From assembly GCA_015680685.1 (NCBI GenBank), contig MNCI01023754.1, positions 64,001-118,518 of the forward strand: a stretch of DNA of 54,518 bases. The letters are read 5' to 3'. This DNA comes from Gnetum montanum. Its lineage: Eukaryota > Streptophyta > Gnetopsida > Gnetales > Gnetaceae. The position numbers and the translations under genes are program-made. This document shows, in pieces, positions 1 through 11,345 of this stretch (positions are counted from its first letter, which is position 1; the number at the start of each line of letters is the position of its first letter). The notes beneath the pieces were generated by a model, which worked only from the letters and a program-made list of their open reading frames with translations, had not been told where the DNA came from and made no database searches.

Positions 1-806
1 CTTGCATAGGTTTGATATCTTTTAATGAAGAGTTATACCATTTTCGGCCAATTACAAATTGATTTTGGCTTTAGGGACCTATACCATACTTTTTCTTGGC
101 CAACGAGTGTCATAGGAAAGAGCTTAAGTTTTTGCCATCCATTATCAATATTGTTCCATGCACAGGCATTCTAGAAGGCATGTAAATGATGTTGCGGATC
201 TAAATCATAGCCTCTTGAAAACTTGGGAAAGTTATTTAAATCAAGCCTGGGTAGACGACTTTCCTTGCGATGCTTGAAGGATATTTGAACAGCCTCTTGT
301 ATATGCATTAGGCTCTTAGTGGTCATTAGGGGTTCATCGTCACTAGGTAGGTTATGAATTTGTGAGTTGGAATGATGTTTTCTTCGTTCATGTTGGCATT
401 CCTTACTTTTCCCGTGGGCTCAATTTTTATTTCTATGCTGACCCCTTAAGAGATGGTCATCCATGTCATGACTTGATGTCAAAGAAGTAGAGGAAGAGAA
501 AGAATTGGAAGACTCATCATGACTTTTTTAAGTTTCCCAATCATCCCTAGATAAATTCCTGTTAACCATTGAGAAGGTCCTAGGCCTTACGAGTCCCCTT
601 GTTCTATGGGATGTCCCATCCTCACTAGAGGTGTTAGAGTTGGATGACAAGAGTCCTTGAGTACCGTTGGGATGTTCATGAACATAGGCGACCCTTGCAT
701 AAGATTGAGTACTCCAAACTTCATCTTCATCATCATATATTTCATTGGTTCTCCAATGAATTATCTTGCTAGTTGTTGCATTATCATAGTCTTATGAGAG
801 AGACAT
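1..806 (-). pseudogene. Element A': 5' part of gag, runs off the left edge
   Basis: This is the N-terminal and capsid part of a retrotransposon gag, the structural protein of the cytoplasmic particle. Read on the minus strand from the ATG at 806, it matches the plus-strand gag of element A (13664 onward) almost base for base over large stretches, including the capsid signature around FPKF and the segment for W-N-N-I-D. Codon 5 is TAA, giving ATG TCT CTC TCA TAA, and the same stop is present in element A. Other in-frame stops exist, so this copy is dead. The protein continues beyond position 1. The family assignment rests on the neighbouring LTR and tRNA-Asp primer site. That it is gag is fairly certain; the original start codon is less certain because of the shared stop. 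Confidence 0.8.
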
Positions 807-919
807 TGTTGTGAATTGTGTGTGACTTATTTGCAATTACTTTCTTTCTAAAAGATATATCATCAAGGCTTCATTACAGCGATCTTAGATGATGTAACTA
901 ATCTAAATAATTAGCACCA

Positions 920-937
920 TCCTTAGCAACAGTGCCA
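920..937 (-). other. Primer-binding site of A' (tRNA-Asp type)
   Basis: Minus-strand sequence TGGCACTGTTGCTAAGGA lies one base inside the LTR end. The complement of the plant tRNA-Asp(GUC) 3' end is TGGCGCCGTTGCCGGGGA; the differences are all transitions (C to T or G to A), as expected from methylation decay. This marks where reverse transcription was primed and fixes the orientation of the element. The stretch 807-919 is the leader between this site and gag. Confidence 0.8.
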
Positions 938-938
938 A

Positions 939-1785
939 TGATGAGTGGCAAGGTACCCCTACACTCAACCATACGAATACAAGTGTGTATGCATAATTTG
1001 GTCAAACTTTGCAGACAGACTAGTTGTCATATCTAGATAGTCACATGTTGATTGTAGTTCACTATCTTCCAACCTAGACTAGTATTTGCTTTGTCATGTA
1101 TGGTTTAGTCTAGAGTGAGGTGAATGATGGGACCCTAAACTAATGCTACTCCTAGAGACAATGGGGAACAATCTTGATTAAGCTAATTGACAATGGAAAA
1201 TGGAATCTATTCTAACCCTAAGTGCGATGAGCATCCATCTTTAATCATCCGTATGCATCTTGGACCTCGTTTATTACTTCTAGGATTACCAAGCACACAT
1301 TACTTGAGCACTCTTAGATATGCTACTAAGTTACCAAGTAGTTACACTTAAATATTAGTTATTAAGTCATACTCATTCCGCATTAATCAACAAGAAATGT
1401 AAATTACAATAAAGGAAATATGAACTAAAAAGACAACAATAAATAATTAACAATTAAAGAAATTAAAAGCTAAGTGAATGCTGCAATGATGGAGTAATCT
1501 CAATATTTATTGTTAATCATGTGTGTGTCCAAGTATGTCACACTTAAACAAAGGTTCTGTACAATTACAATCATCACACTGTGGGCATAATTGATTGAAA
1601 ACTGACAAAAAGACTCTACCCTAAGACTTACTAACTCCATTTCTTTCCTATGCGCCTGAATGTTGTATTTATAGGCTTACACAAGAATCATAATATCATG
1701 TATTTGATATCATTATCTAGGTTGTGATATCGCATAATCGATATCGAAGATCTAATATCGAAGCCTGGAAAACCATGATTCATCA
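939..1785 (-). repeat. 5' LTR of element A' (A family, about 847 bp)
   Basis: On the minus strand it starts TGATGAATCATG and ends CTCATCA, so it has TG...CA ends. U3 carries GATATC-type words at 14 or 20 bp spacing (about 1681-1762) followed by a TATA box, TATAAATA, at 1666-1673. The sequence aligns with the LTRs of element A at 12671 and 31886. It lies inside element B, whose protease region resumes at about 1806. The other LTR of this insertion lies off the window. Confidence 0.8.
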
Positions 1786-1805
1786 CATGGAAAGTATGCT
1801 ACTTT

Positions 1806-2345
1806 CTAAATTAGTGGTTAGCCACTAGGTGCCCTCTTGTTTTGTGGTTGTTGCTAGTAGATACCTTTGAATTTCTACTTTTGGCCCACATTTCTTGCAT
1901 GAAGAGATAGATGCTTGCTTATTGGCATAAATTTTTTGCACAAAATTGCACCCTGTATCGTTATACGCGTTGCATGGAACTTTCTTCTTCTTGATCTTTC
2001 CAAATGTATTTTCTTTAGATATCTCCAGGGAAAGATCTTTCATACCCATTCTTGCATCGACGGTGCTTAACCATGTCCTTTCTATTATGATTGGGAAATC
2101 CCCTTTATAATTCTCCACTCTGATTACCAAGAAATTGGCATGATAAAACCACCCATAGATAATGGTCACAATGTCTTCTACCAATTCTAATGGAATATTG
2201 ATGGACTAGTCTAGCAATTCTAATATGATGTTGCTCTTCTTGAGAGGAGACAGGTACCAGGTAGTGTACATCTCATGAGAAATCAAATTAACACTAGAAC
2301 CAGAATCGAGAAGAACTTTGCACAATTTATTCCTAGCAATCTATA
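1806..2345 (-). pseudogene. Element B aspartic protease (retropepsin) remnant
   Basis: This is the protease that cuts the gag-pol polyprotein. The catalytic motif LLDSGSSVNLIS is readable on the minus strand, with the Asp codon at 2305-2307. Downstream, a flap/core region reads VEDIVTIIYGWFYHANF and then FPIIIERTWLST, equivalent to the usual PLILGRPFL segment; here the Gly is replaced by Glu. One in-frame TAG separates the active site from the rest. Homologous proteases are at 18770-19230 (C) and 45701-46234 (E). The left end is cut by the A' insertion. The assignment is firm because of the DSG motif and its position after gag. Confidence 0.8.
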
Positions 2346-4916
2346 AATAAATTGGAGGACTTCTAAAATCAACTAATTTCCTGGGTTGGTTGCTTGCATA
2401 GATCCAATTAGACACAATATGATTAAGCATTATGGTATGGATCCTTGGCAGAGTTTGGTTTGAAGGAGGCCTAGAGAAATTTAATATGGAGGAAGAGGCA
2501 GGAGTAGGGTTGTTAACCTTTGGTGTAGGTGAAGGCTTAGGTTGAATACGGGGTTAAAAGAAAGGTCTTTTCTTTGATCATGCATTCAACCCCTTTGATT
2601 GATGCTTGGATGCAAATTAATAGCCCTCATAGCATTGTGTTGTTGTCGTTAAGCGGGCAGTTCACCTTGCATTGGTGGAGGTGGTAGCTATGCAACTAGA
2701 GAAGGAGTAGGTGCAGGGATAGGAGGAGGATGAGGATAAGAGGCAGTGTTCCTTCTTTCATGTGGCAAATGAGCTCAGTAATAATTTGAAGGGTGGTAGT
2801 GAGGCTGGAAATTAGAAACATGATTGGACAAGTCACATGGAGACATGGGTTACTGCATGTGATAACCATATGGATTAGGTTGCTAGTAAGGGTACTGTTG
2901 TCTTGGTGGTGCCAAAACCCATGATTGTGATTGCTGCCATTGTTGATACTGTTCATACAGTTGCGATGGAGCTTCACTTGGATAATATGGTTGTTGCTGG
3001 TGGAATTGCCTCAGAGTACCTTGAGGATAAGCTAATATTTTGGATGTTTTCCTTTGTGTAAGTTGTGGATGTAAAGCATACATCCCAAACTCCTATATAT
3101 GTGACAAAATAGGACAAAATCCCTTAGGATGTTTGTATTGATAGATGTCACACCCATAATCATAATCTAATTCACTATTTGAAACCTCTTCTATTGCAAC
3201 AATCTTGCCCTTTCCTTTGTAATATGCATGTTTAGCTTCCTTGTGCCTTTTGTGCTTAAGCTCACTACTTTGTTCTTTGGACTCCTAAGCAATTTTGAGA
3301 ACAATTTAGAAATTGTTGAAGTGGCAAGGCTTTCTTATGCACCCCCTCATCAAATACAGACTCATCCTCACTATCACATAATTGAACCTTACTCTTGTGA
3401 GTGGAAGGATCACAATTGTACTCTTTTGCACTTGCCCTTTTTCTTAGTTCATCCTCCTCTTTAGCCACTTACTCTATTAATCTTTGTATCTGATGGGTAG
3501 TTAGTTCTGAAAATCACCCTTGAGCATAGACACTAAGGTTTTCCTCATTTCATTATGAAGCCCATTTACAATGTGGCGAAGTTGAACTAATTGAGAATAA
3601 CCATGGCTAGGACATTTTTGCATCAAGGCATAGTATTGGTCAATGGTAGCATCCAAGGGTTCATGTGTTCCTTATTTCCACCCTTGAATTTGTTTCCTTA
3701 AGTTGGACACTCTAGAGTATGTTTGATACTTATCATTGAACAACTCAAGCATGGTACTCCATCATTTGATAAATTCCAGCTTTAAGGACTGATACCAGTT
3801 TTCTACTTCTTTGATGAGTGTCTTGGGGAATAACTTTAATTTTTGCAACTCATTCTCTATGTTCTACAAGGCACATGCATCTTAGAAATTTTGAAGATGA
3901 TTCTATGGATTAGAGTTATATCCTCCTTCAAATTGAGGAATATTGTTCATGTCTAACCATTTGATCAGACTATATTTCACATGCCTTATTGGAATTCTAA
4001 TTGCCTCTGTGATGTTAAGCATAATTTAGGTAGCAAATAGAGGCTCATTGAGGCCTTGATCATGGTGCCTACGATGCCCTCTACTACCCCTTCATTCATG
4101 GTGAGGTGCCTCTCTTGAATTTTTGTGCCCTTAATCTTGTCTAACCCAATAGCCCCTTTGGTTATTTTGGTTTCATCGATTATTTGATTTATTTTGATAA
4201 CCTCCATCATGGTCTCGCCCTCTACGATCATGATTAGAGCTAGAAGAAGATGATGATGATGAAGGAGAAGAGGAAGAAGAACCAACACCATCACGATGCC
4301 TACTACCACCTCTTCAACGATTGCGACCATGATCACGATCATGCTTCTTGTCTACATCCCTGTATTGACTTGCCCCTCCAAATCCACCTTTGTCATTGGA
4401 TTCCTTGTTATTAGAATAAGGATTGTGAATTGTGGAGTGCAAATTTTTGTTTTGACCTTCATCATCGAAGTCAAATAGAGGAGTTTCATTGAATGGAAAA
4501 CTCCCAGAGAAGAGTTCCCCACTCGCTTGTTGGTACAACAGGAATGGAGAATTGTTGAGTCCTTTTCCCTTTGAAAACTCATAGCACTACTCTAGATATC
4601 TATCCTACAAACATTATGCTTCAATGGGATGATAATCCCTAGCATTAGCATATTCCATAATATACTCCCCAAGGAAATCTTGGAGACCACATCATGCAAG
4701 AATTTGATAGAGCATTGTAGTAGTAGCATAATTGAGTGGCAACACAATGTTACCCTCCATGTCATGCCACTGTTGTTGTTCATCCTAGTGTAGGATGAAG
4801 GTGAAGTTCAACACATACTCATTAGGATGAGTATATATAATTTGATATTGTGGAGGCTTTGGTGGATTAAATTTATTGGCCTTGGACAAAGAATTGCTCT
4901 TGCGAGAAGAAGACAT
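2346..4916 (-). pseudogene. Element B gag
   Basis: Gag polyprotein on the minus strand. The start is ATG at 4916 (ATG TCT TCT TCT), the same start context as the gags of C and E. In order: an N-terminal domain; an acidic and Asn/Ser stretch with the NLHSTIHNP motif (about 4420-4450); a His/Arg/Asp-rich and poly-Ser stretch (about 4200-4340); the capsid core (about 3500-3960) with PQFEGGYN and WYQSLKP; a knuckle-like motif CDIYQYKHPKGFC (about 3120-3165); and a Gln/Pro/Tyr-rich tail (about 2640-3080). The knuckle lacks its second Cys (Tyr instead). Several TAG and TAA codons sit at positions where E has Gln or Trp. It is non-functional but easy to recognise. Confidence 0.8.
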
Positions 4917-5031
4917 TTTCAGTTAGCGAATAAAAATTATAGTGTTCTATGAGAATTTTTTGTAGTAATTGTGAAATAAGATATGACTCTAAGGTTCATT
5001 CCAATGATTTAAATACTTTCACTGGGTCTTA

Positions 5032-5049
5032 GATAGTGCAACGATGCCA
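5032..5049 (-). other. Primer-binding site of element B (tRNA-Asp type, decayed)
   Basis: Minus-strand TGGCATCGTTGCACTATC lies next to the LTR end. The first 12 bases fit the tRNA-Asp complement with two transitions; the rest has diverged. Position 5031 down to the gag ATG at 4916 is the leader. Confidence 0.65.
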
Positions 5050-5050
5050 A

Positions 5051-5831
5051 TGATGAGTGATGAGGTAGCCCTACACCCAACCACACAAATCACTAAGGCG
5101 TTACATGTGATCCGATCGAATTTCATAGACCTATAGTAATCTAATGCACTAGCTCTTCTAAGAAGTGAAATGGGTGTTGAGAACGTTCATTGTCTTTCCA
5201 AATACACTTGTGAGGTTGAAGGGTATGGTTTAAGTGTAATTGAGGCATATGATTTTTATCATTTTATGTTTTATAGATGTAATCACCTAAAACAATAATG
5301 AAGAGTAGAGTAACTTAAAATCTAACTTGTTTATTGCCTATCTAGCCCAACACAAGTAACTGCCCCACTTTTTTGAACACATATATCACTGTTGGGCTAC
5401 CAAACGTTAAGTTTTGCTAGGTTATCAAGTACTATATGAATACTCAAACTGGTCGTGCTCGTGTTTATTAACAACTAGATATAAATCGCTTACTTCAAAT
5501 GCATTAAAGTAAAGAGCATGAAAGTAAAATGCAATAAAGAAAACATTAAGCTATTCTCAATGCTACAAGGATTGTCAAGAGTTTGTTTTATTCTCATCAC
5601 ACTACTATTCTTAGGTACATCAGTGCTCGAACAAAGACCCATACACACTTAGACTCCTTCTGCAAGCACTCAAAAAATATTCTAACTGTAGAGAGAAGAA
5701 AAGATAAAAGCTTTGCTACTCTGACTAAGGATGACCAAAAACTGACTATGAAAACTAGAGCCTAGGCACAGTATTTATAGCCTTGGGGTATACACCCCAA
5801 CATCAAAGCCAATAATAAACATATTTCATCA
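5051..5831 (-). repeat. 5' LTR of element B (about 781 bp)
   Basis: Minus-strand LTR starting TGATGAAATATG and ending CACTCATCA. The TATA box is at 5772-5779. Just upstream in U3 is an inverted repeat (TTGGGGT at 5783-5789, ACCCCAA at 5794-5800). The U5 end is the same as in A, C and E, but U3 has no GATATC array. The 5' boundary is inferred from TGATGAA and is less sure than the 3' boundary. Confidence 0.7.
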
Positions 5832-6060
5832 ATGGGATTGGGAAACAAGAGTTATAAAAAAAAGGTTTCAGTAACAACAATTTTCAAAAAATGGAAAGCA
5901 TAAAAAAAGGCAAAAAATAAAGGGTTTGAAGACAAAGTTTTATTTTTTTAAAATTCAACAAGTTCCAATACTTGATCGAAAAATGAAATAGCCACAAGGA
6001 AATGGCAAGAAGAGCTAATAAGCAAAAGGCAGGAGAAAGGCCCTCCTTCTACTGCCAAAA

Positions 6061-6097
6061 AGGTGTTAATGCATAAGTTTTGGATGCACCAACACCT
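6061..6097. repeat. Imperfect inverted repeat (37 bp hairpin)
   Basis: The left arm AGGTGTTAATGCAT pairs with the right arm ATGCACCAACACCT over 14 bp, with two mismatched positions and a 9-base loop. No flanking target duplication or transposon end was found, so its origin is unknown. Confidence 0.6.
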
Positions 6098-6564
6098 AGG
6101 GGAAAAACTTATTTAAAGTGGCTTTTTCCTAGGATGCCTCCCATATGGGTACAGAAACCTGGGAATAGTCTTAGCTAGAGAGTGCTACATCACCTTTTGA
6201 AAATAATAAAAAAATAGGAATTTTAAGTGGAATGAGTATCTCGAATTCAAGAATACAAAAGGTAACCAAAATAAATTTTCCTTGCTTCCTAGCTACTACC
6301 GTCATTCATCACTAGTCTATTGCAAACGTTGTTGCAACCAACATTGCCTATAGCCACCGGAGGAGGGAGAGAGAGAGAAGAGGTTAGATGAAGGGGCCTC
6401 CTAATGCATAGACAGAACATGTGCTATTGCTAGCATGAGAGAGGAAAATTTGTCTATGTTTGGAGAACCCTACCATGGATGCACTACCCTCCAAAAATAG
6501 ACTGGAACTATAGAACCCATGCCTACAACTGTTGTTGTCAACTGCTACAACACTATAGTAGCGA

Positions 6565-6568
<4 letters not shown>

Positions 6569-6608
<40 letters not shown>
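6569..6608. repeat. (GA)20 microsatellite
   Basis: Uninterrupted GA dinucleotides over 40 bp. A shorter GA-rich tract lies at about 6367-6378. Confidence 0.95.
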
Positions 6609-6610
<2 letters not shown>

Positions 6611-8611
6611 AAGCTACTAGATCCTATTGTCACATGTCAGTAGATGTGTTGCTGTCTCCAGTCCTATGTCGGCCACTGTCACGAGTTTGCGATGAAAAGG
6701 GAAAAGAAAATCACTGCCTCTTGGTTTCCTATTGATATTTTTGATCATCATCCATACAACTTTATGGCTATTGACTGTTGCTAGTCCATTGCCAAGAATA
6801 AAGAAACAAGATTGTAGAACCTACCTATCACACCTATCATTCGGTGTGCATTAGCTGCGCCATTGTCACCCCAAGAAAAACAGGAGAAGAGAGAAAGAGA
6901 AAATCATCATCCACAAATTTCTTAGCCCTTGGAGACCCCCCTACCCATCTGCATGTGCCTCAATGGAGAGAGACATAGCTATTCGAGAAGAGAACCTGAT
7001 TTGTTAAGGAGGCCCTCACTCCCCCCCACCTCCTAACATCGTCTTCGTTCTCTACTTTATAGCTATTTGCTAGTGACATTTCACCTCTCTACACATCGAT
7101 TCACCTTCATGCACAGCGGTGCACCTTCCCATACCTTCCCATCAGTCCACCTTCCCGCACGTCGGTCCATCTTCTTGCATGTTAACATTGCTTGGTGAAA
7201 TGGTATATGATTTTTATAGAATAGTTTCGTTTATCATGGCCCCATGCGATAGCATGCACAAGATTGGCCACAACACTAATGAGTTTCAAATGAAAGTTGC
7301 ATGCTCTCGGCCATTGCAACACAAAAATTCAAGGTGTCCTCTCATTATTCTTTGAATGGCAAATTTTAATAGTTAAACTTTTTATGCTATTTAAAAAATT
7401 AAAATAAGTGAATTATCGATCTTAAAAAAGCTCATAGTACTTATCTAATATAAAATTTTTGAGCTCCAATAGAGAATTCTAATCTTAAATTGATACTATT
7501 AGAGAATGCCTTAGTATTTGCAAAATCTAAGAAAGAAATCTTGCATGAGATTTGACTTAGTTGTACAACACATGGTCAACTTGGGCTTGGAATGGGCATT
7601 AGTGAAGTACTAAATCCTCAATAAACCTTATTAGCATAGTTAAGTGTCAATATAAAAACCAATTTCAAATTTCAAAATGAAATAAAATGAAGCTTTATTA
7701 CATCCAAAGACCAATAGCATCTATTGGATAGATATTACATTTTCATTAAAAATTAAGATATACTCTACAAATTGACTAAGCATCAATAGGGGCATCAAAA
7801 AAAAATCATATGGGCTTTTTGTTGTAACATTATAACGTTGTCTCAAATAAGTAGTTATAGCACAAAAAGAAACACATCTAACTCATCTTCAAGGGCTCCT
7901 AAAATGCATAACCTATAAGTGAGCTCTTTTTGGGGGAATTGAATCCATCTTCTACTGTCAATTCTAAGATGATGAAAACTTAAGGGAAGTTGGATGATAG
8001 CATTCTAATACTTGATGGGAATAACACTTGAGAGATAGTAAGCTTCTACATCTAATTTATTAGATTTAATGTGGTGTAAATAAAATTGCCTCTTAGCTTC
8101 CACATTAGTTAACATTTGTGTTAAAACCTTATGCTTGATTAGTTGCAAATATGTTTAGGATTTTGATGTATGTCCTTCCTTTCTTGACACTTAAAGCAAA
8201 TTGCAAGTTTTCTTGACACTTATTAAGTTCCTTTCTCTTGTTCTCATTTATTTAAATTTTTTTCATATTCTTAATTTGCTTCATGTAGCTTCAATATCCC
8301 CAAACATACACTCTATCTTTTACATCATGAAACTTCATAATTATAGGTTAGGGATTTTCATGTGGTTCACTTGGAACTCTAAAAACTGTATGAATTTTTG
8401 GACAAGTTATATGCCATATCATTTATAAGTTTTCCAACTTTTTAAAATAAAGTTTCATCTATTTCACACTGTTTCTGGATACCTACAAAATGCAATTTTT
8501 TTTTCTTTTCCCCATTTTTCATTTTACTCTTTCAATGTTTCTGTGATGGCAGATTCCGTATTTATTTGTGTTCCTTCTATTACCTGGAATGGCCGCTATG
8601 GAGTGGCTAGA

Positions 8612-8863
8612 CTAATAGGTTATTAGAGTTATATAAACACCCATACAGATAAGTGTGCATTTGATTACCGTCAGCGTGTAAGGGTTGCTATATTTGATTA
8701 ATTCAAAATCCTCAAAAATGATTTTTTGATGGGGGTGTCGGCGCAGGCCAGAAACAGCTGCGGCAACTTCAAGCTTCCTCCTGTGTTTGATGTCTCTTTT
8801 GCTTGGAGCTCCAAGGTGGCTAATATTTATAACGGATTTACGCGCTCGACAGTTTTGGTCCAT
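8612..8863 (-). CDS. Hypothetical 83-codon ORF in the CpG-retaining stretch (doubtful)
   Basis: An open frame from ATG at 8863, basic at its N-terminal end (motif KRDIKHRRKLEV at about residues 23-34). I do not recognise it. A frame of similar length is open on the opposite strand (8726-8959), so openness alone is weak evidence. It is listed because the surrounding DNA looks unmethylated and because the TGGGCC box and G-box about 1 kb away would lie upstream of it on this strand. It could be a first exon or chance. Confidence 0.12.
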   Translation of the reverse strand: MDQNCRARKSVINISHLGAPSKRDIKHRRKLEVAAAVSGLRRHPHQKIIFEDFELIKYSNPYTLTVIKCTLICMGVYITLITY

Positions 8864-9900
8864 GAGACTAGATTTCTAGTTGAGATGGGATGTGGTCGGA
8901 TGACGGTGATCGTAAATCGCCTTCAAACTGACGGTTTCAACTGCCTACGTGACATATAAAATAAAATTTCAAATTTCGGTTTCACTCTTACTCTGTCAAC
9001 CAGCGGGATTTGGCACCCCCACCTCTTTTTCCTCACCAAAATTCCCAGGGCCCAGCCTCTCACGAAACATTAAACATCACGTCTGTGGATTTCGTAAACA
9101 AATAACCGAATAGGAATGCTGTTTGTGGAGCATCATATAATATAGAATTTTCTGACTAAAGAACCGTTTCACCGTAAAATCATTCGCCTGAAAGATCAGT
9201 AATGTTTTCTTCGGAGTACGTTGAGGGCCGAGAATAAAGTCAAGAATGTGCCACCGGTGTAGACGCTTTACATATTATCATGGCTTTTGAAAAGCTTTTG
9301 CTGCCCGCTGACGGCCGCCGAGTGTTAGACAAGGCTCATTGGAATGAAAATAGAAAATGGAAAACAACGAACAATTTTTGAAACTTTCCAGGGCAATTCC
9401 CTTGCATGGCAATCATGTAATTAAAGAAATTTGGGGATGGGTGAAACATATTCCAGTTAGAATTTTATATAATTTTGCATTATCCATTGAAATGGAATCT
9501 ATGACTTGACTTAGACCTTCCAGAACAAATGTCTTGGATAATTTCAAGAAATTATCGTTGAAATTTCATGTTCATTAAAAAAACTGGTTTTAAAAATACG
9601 AAGGTTGATGTCTTCGAGCAATATTGGATGTGAAATATCAACTTAGGCTAAGGTGAATTCAAACGTAAAACGTTCATCTTTAAAACTTTTAATGTACGAC
9701 TGAGCTGAGAACCTGATAACTAAAGATTTCACAGTAAGTCATGATACCGGTCACTTGATCACATCCTATTCAATCAAATCGTTCTGTGAACCAGCGCTGC
9801 TACAACGTGTCAAAAGTTGCACGCATGCGTGTGCTCGCATTGTCGTGACCCTGCGAGTTGAACTACTGCTTTGCGTTTAGCAGACCCATTCTTCGATGGC

Positions 9901-9922
9901 TGGGCCCAAATAGCCACGTGAC
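9901..9922. promoter_or_regulatory. TGGGCCCA box plus G-box (GCCACGTGAC)
   Basis: TGGGCCCA (9901-9908) resembles the TCP/site II element, and CACGTG in GCCACGTGAC (9913-9922) is the core bound by plant bZIP and bHLH factors. Both are palindromic, so they give no direction. Their closeness and the high CpG content suggest a promoter, but no transcript start can be shown. Confidence 0.35.
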
Positions 9923-10015
9923 TTTAGGATGATATGATTATTATTATTTTGAGGGCATCGAGTGATTATTTAATAGGGATAGTGTTTCCTTTACCATGCT
10001 CGCCGGAAAGTTAGA

Positions 10016-10538
10016 TGTCCCAGAGTGGTGGTTTTCTTGGGCTCTCCCCATGGTTTGGGGCCATGGAATACTCTGAGGTGCCCTCGGGTGACTCTCAAGT
10101 GTTGCAACTCTCTTCTAAGTCCTCTTCATTCCCCTATTCTCCGTGGAGAACTACATGGCCCTGATTCTACGACAGGTGGTCGTAGATATGTAAGCAGTCA
10201 AGACTGGATAGTTTTGGTGCAGTGCCAAGCCACACCTTGTACCAGATCGTGAGGGATCTGGGGGTGAGGCACCTTCCCTTGTAGGTGCATCGTCTCCCCT
10301 CCCACCGATGTGGTCTACAAGCTTGTGTGTGTGCTTGTTTGCTTGGTCCTCGTTTTGGAGTTTGGTTACCCTCAATGAGGTGCGTGGTCATGTACGTTAA
10401 GATGTTGTGCTTCTGCTTGCACTCACTCGTGAGTTGCTTGCTTGCTTGAGGCATATTCCCCAGGTCTTCTGCCCCAGATCCATTGGATCTTCGTGAATTC
10501 CGTGGGGTGTCGGGCAACATCAGGGCAACGTTGTTACA
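10016..10538 (+). repeat. 5' LTR of element F
   Basis: Starts TGTCCCAG (inferred) and ends GTTGTTACA. The segment from 10101 is shared with the 3' copy, with one 5-base indel near 10174. The first 85 bp differ from the 3' copy. Confidence 0.7.
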
Positions 10539-10540
10539 AA

Positions 10541-10552
10541 TGGTATCAGAGC
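10541..10552 (+). other. Primer-binding site of element F (tRNA-iMet)
   Basis: TGGTATCAGAGC is a perfect 12-base match to the complement of the initiator tRNA-Met 3' end, the usual primer of Copia elements and chromoviruses. It sits two bases after the LTR. Confidence 0.9.
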
Positions 10553-11345
10553 GTGTTTGAAATTGTGTTGGGATATGGTTTTGCTCTTTGGTTTTGTTAC
10601 TCCATTGAGCTTGTTTGGTTAATGGTCCCTTCGGTTTGATACCTAGGTGATCTAGGATCATATCCTTATGTATTTTGGAAGAGTTGCCTGATGGTAATGT
10701 TCTCTGCTCTTCTTGAAGGGACAGATGAGAAATTGTGAGCAACTGATGTATGTTGCTCTCCGTGAGGATATAAACGATGGTGTTCTGGTAATGTCCTCCA
10801 CTTGTTTACTTGTGGTTGGACTAGTTGTGATTGTATGCGATATGGTTGAGAGGAGTTCTACTGGCAACTCAAGAATTTTGTTGCTCAAGGAGCTCTCATC
10901 TCAAGTCTCTAGTGATTCATCTGGGATGAATCAGACCGAGTCTTCGCTTTGGTTTTCACCCAGATGACATGTTTCGAGATGGCATTTGTTGAATTGTGCA
11001 GGATATGATATCCTTGGCACTCCCACTCACCCTAGATACAGTGAGTATGGGAAAATACAAATGGGGACAAGATGGTTCCCAGGTACCTCAATATGGAGGT
11101 CTTTCGGACATGTGCTCTTGGTGAGCCTTGTTTTGGATGGACTAAGACCATTGCCAATAGACTTCGTATGTTCGTGTTTGCAATTGTATGTTTGTCTATT
11201 TCTGTATGCATGTCTTCTTGGTTGCGCTTTCAAATTCTGCATGCATGTTATTTTGGTCGTATCTACCGTTTGTAACGCAAGGCTTAATGTTTTATGCGGT
11301 ATGATGACTTATTGTTGGGAACATTGAGGATGCAGTGGTTGTTTG
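10553..11345 (+). other. Internal region of element F, no recognised protein
   Basis: About 0.8 kb without gag, protease, RT or integrase motifs. The longest frame (10986-11327) would give a Cys-rich hydrophobic peptide that I do not recognise and do not trust as coding. Confidence 0.6.

Larger units (their letters stand above)
1786..5831 (-). mobile_element. Element B: 5' half of an Athila-like Ty3/gypsy retrotransposon
   Basis: Minus-strand order is LTR (5051-5831), tRNA-Asp-type primer site, gag from 4916, then protease down to about 1806, where element A' interrupts it. RT, integrase and the 3' LTR would lie left of the window. Gag and protease run on without a gap, as in fused gag-pol elements. 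Many stops and shifts show it is long inactive. It is closest to element E: both share the gag motif with the IYQY core. The base run 5832-5836 (ATGGG) is the expected right copy of the target duplication; its partner is not in view. Confidence 0.8.
5832..8560. other. Unassigned AT-rich sequence, no supported gene
   Basis: I see no LTR ends, primer site or protein motif here. The reading frames are short (about 80 codons or less) and lack recognisable domains. It holds a (GA)n microsatellite, a purine-rich tract around 6361-6384, a C run near 7021 and a 37-bp hairpin at 6061-6097. It may be the old host sequence into which B inserted, or relics too decayed to read. Confidence 0.5.
8561..10015. 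other. CpG-retaining, low-copy-looking sequence
   Basis: This stretch keeps dozens of CG dinucleotides and is richer in GC than the flanking relics, where CG has mostly decayed to TG or CA. It holds a TATATAAAC word at about 8631-8640, a TGGGCCCA box at 9901-9908 and a G-box at 9913-9922. No known protein domain is readable. It could be a promoter or untranslated region of a host gene, or part of a gene whose exons I cannot recognise. The call rests on base composition and motifs only. Confidence 0.4.

Noticed and set aside
3986-4342. 118-codon hydrophobic minus-strand ORF
   Set aside because: Frame shadow of the poly-Ser and His/Asp-rich part of B gag, which reads correctly in another frame.
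6061-6097. Helitron 3' end (hairpin near CTAG)
   Set aside because: CTAG follows the hairpin directly instead of about 10 bp later, and no TC start or helicase was found.
10167-10742. 191-codon minus-strand ORF
   Set aside because: It is antisense to the F LTR and primer site, has no domain, and part of it recurs in the 3' LTR copy (11601-11930) only because the LTRs are alike.
10986-11327. 113-codon ORF in element F
   Set aside because: Low-complexity Cys/Leu-rich product without a known domain; not supported as a gene.
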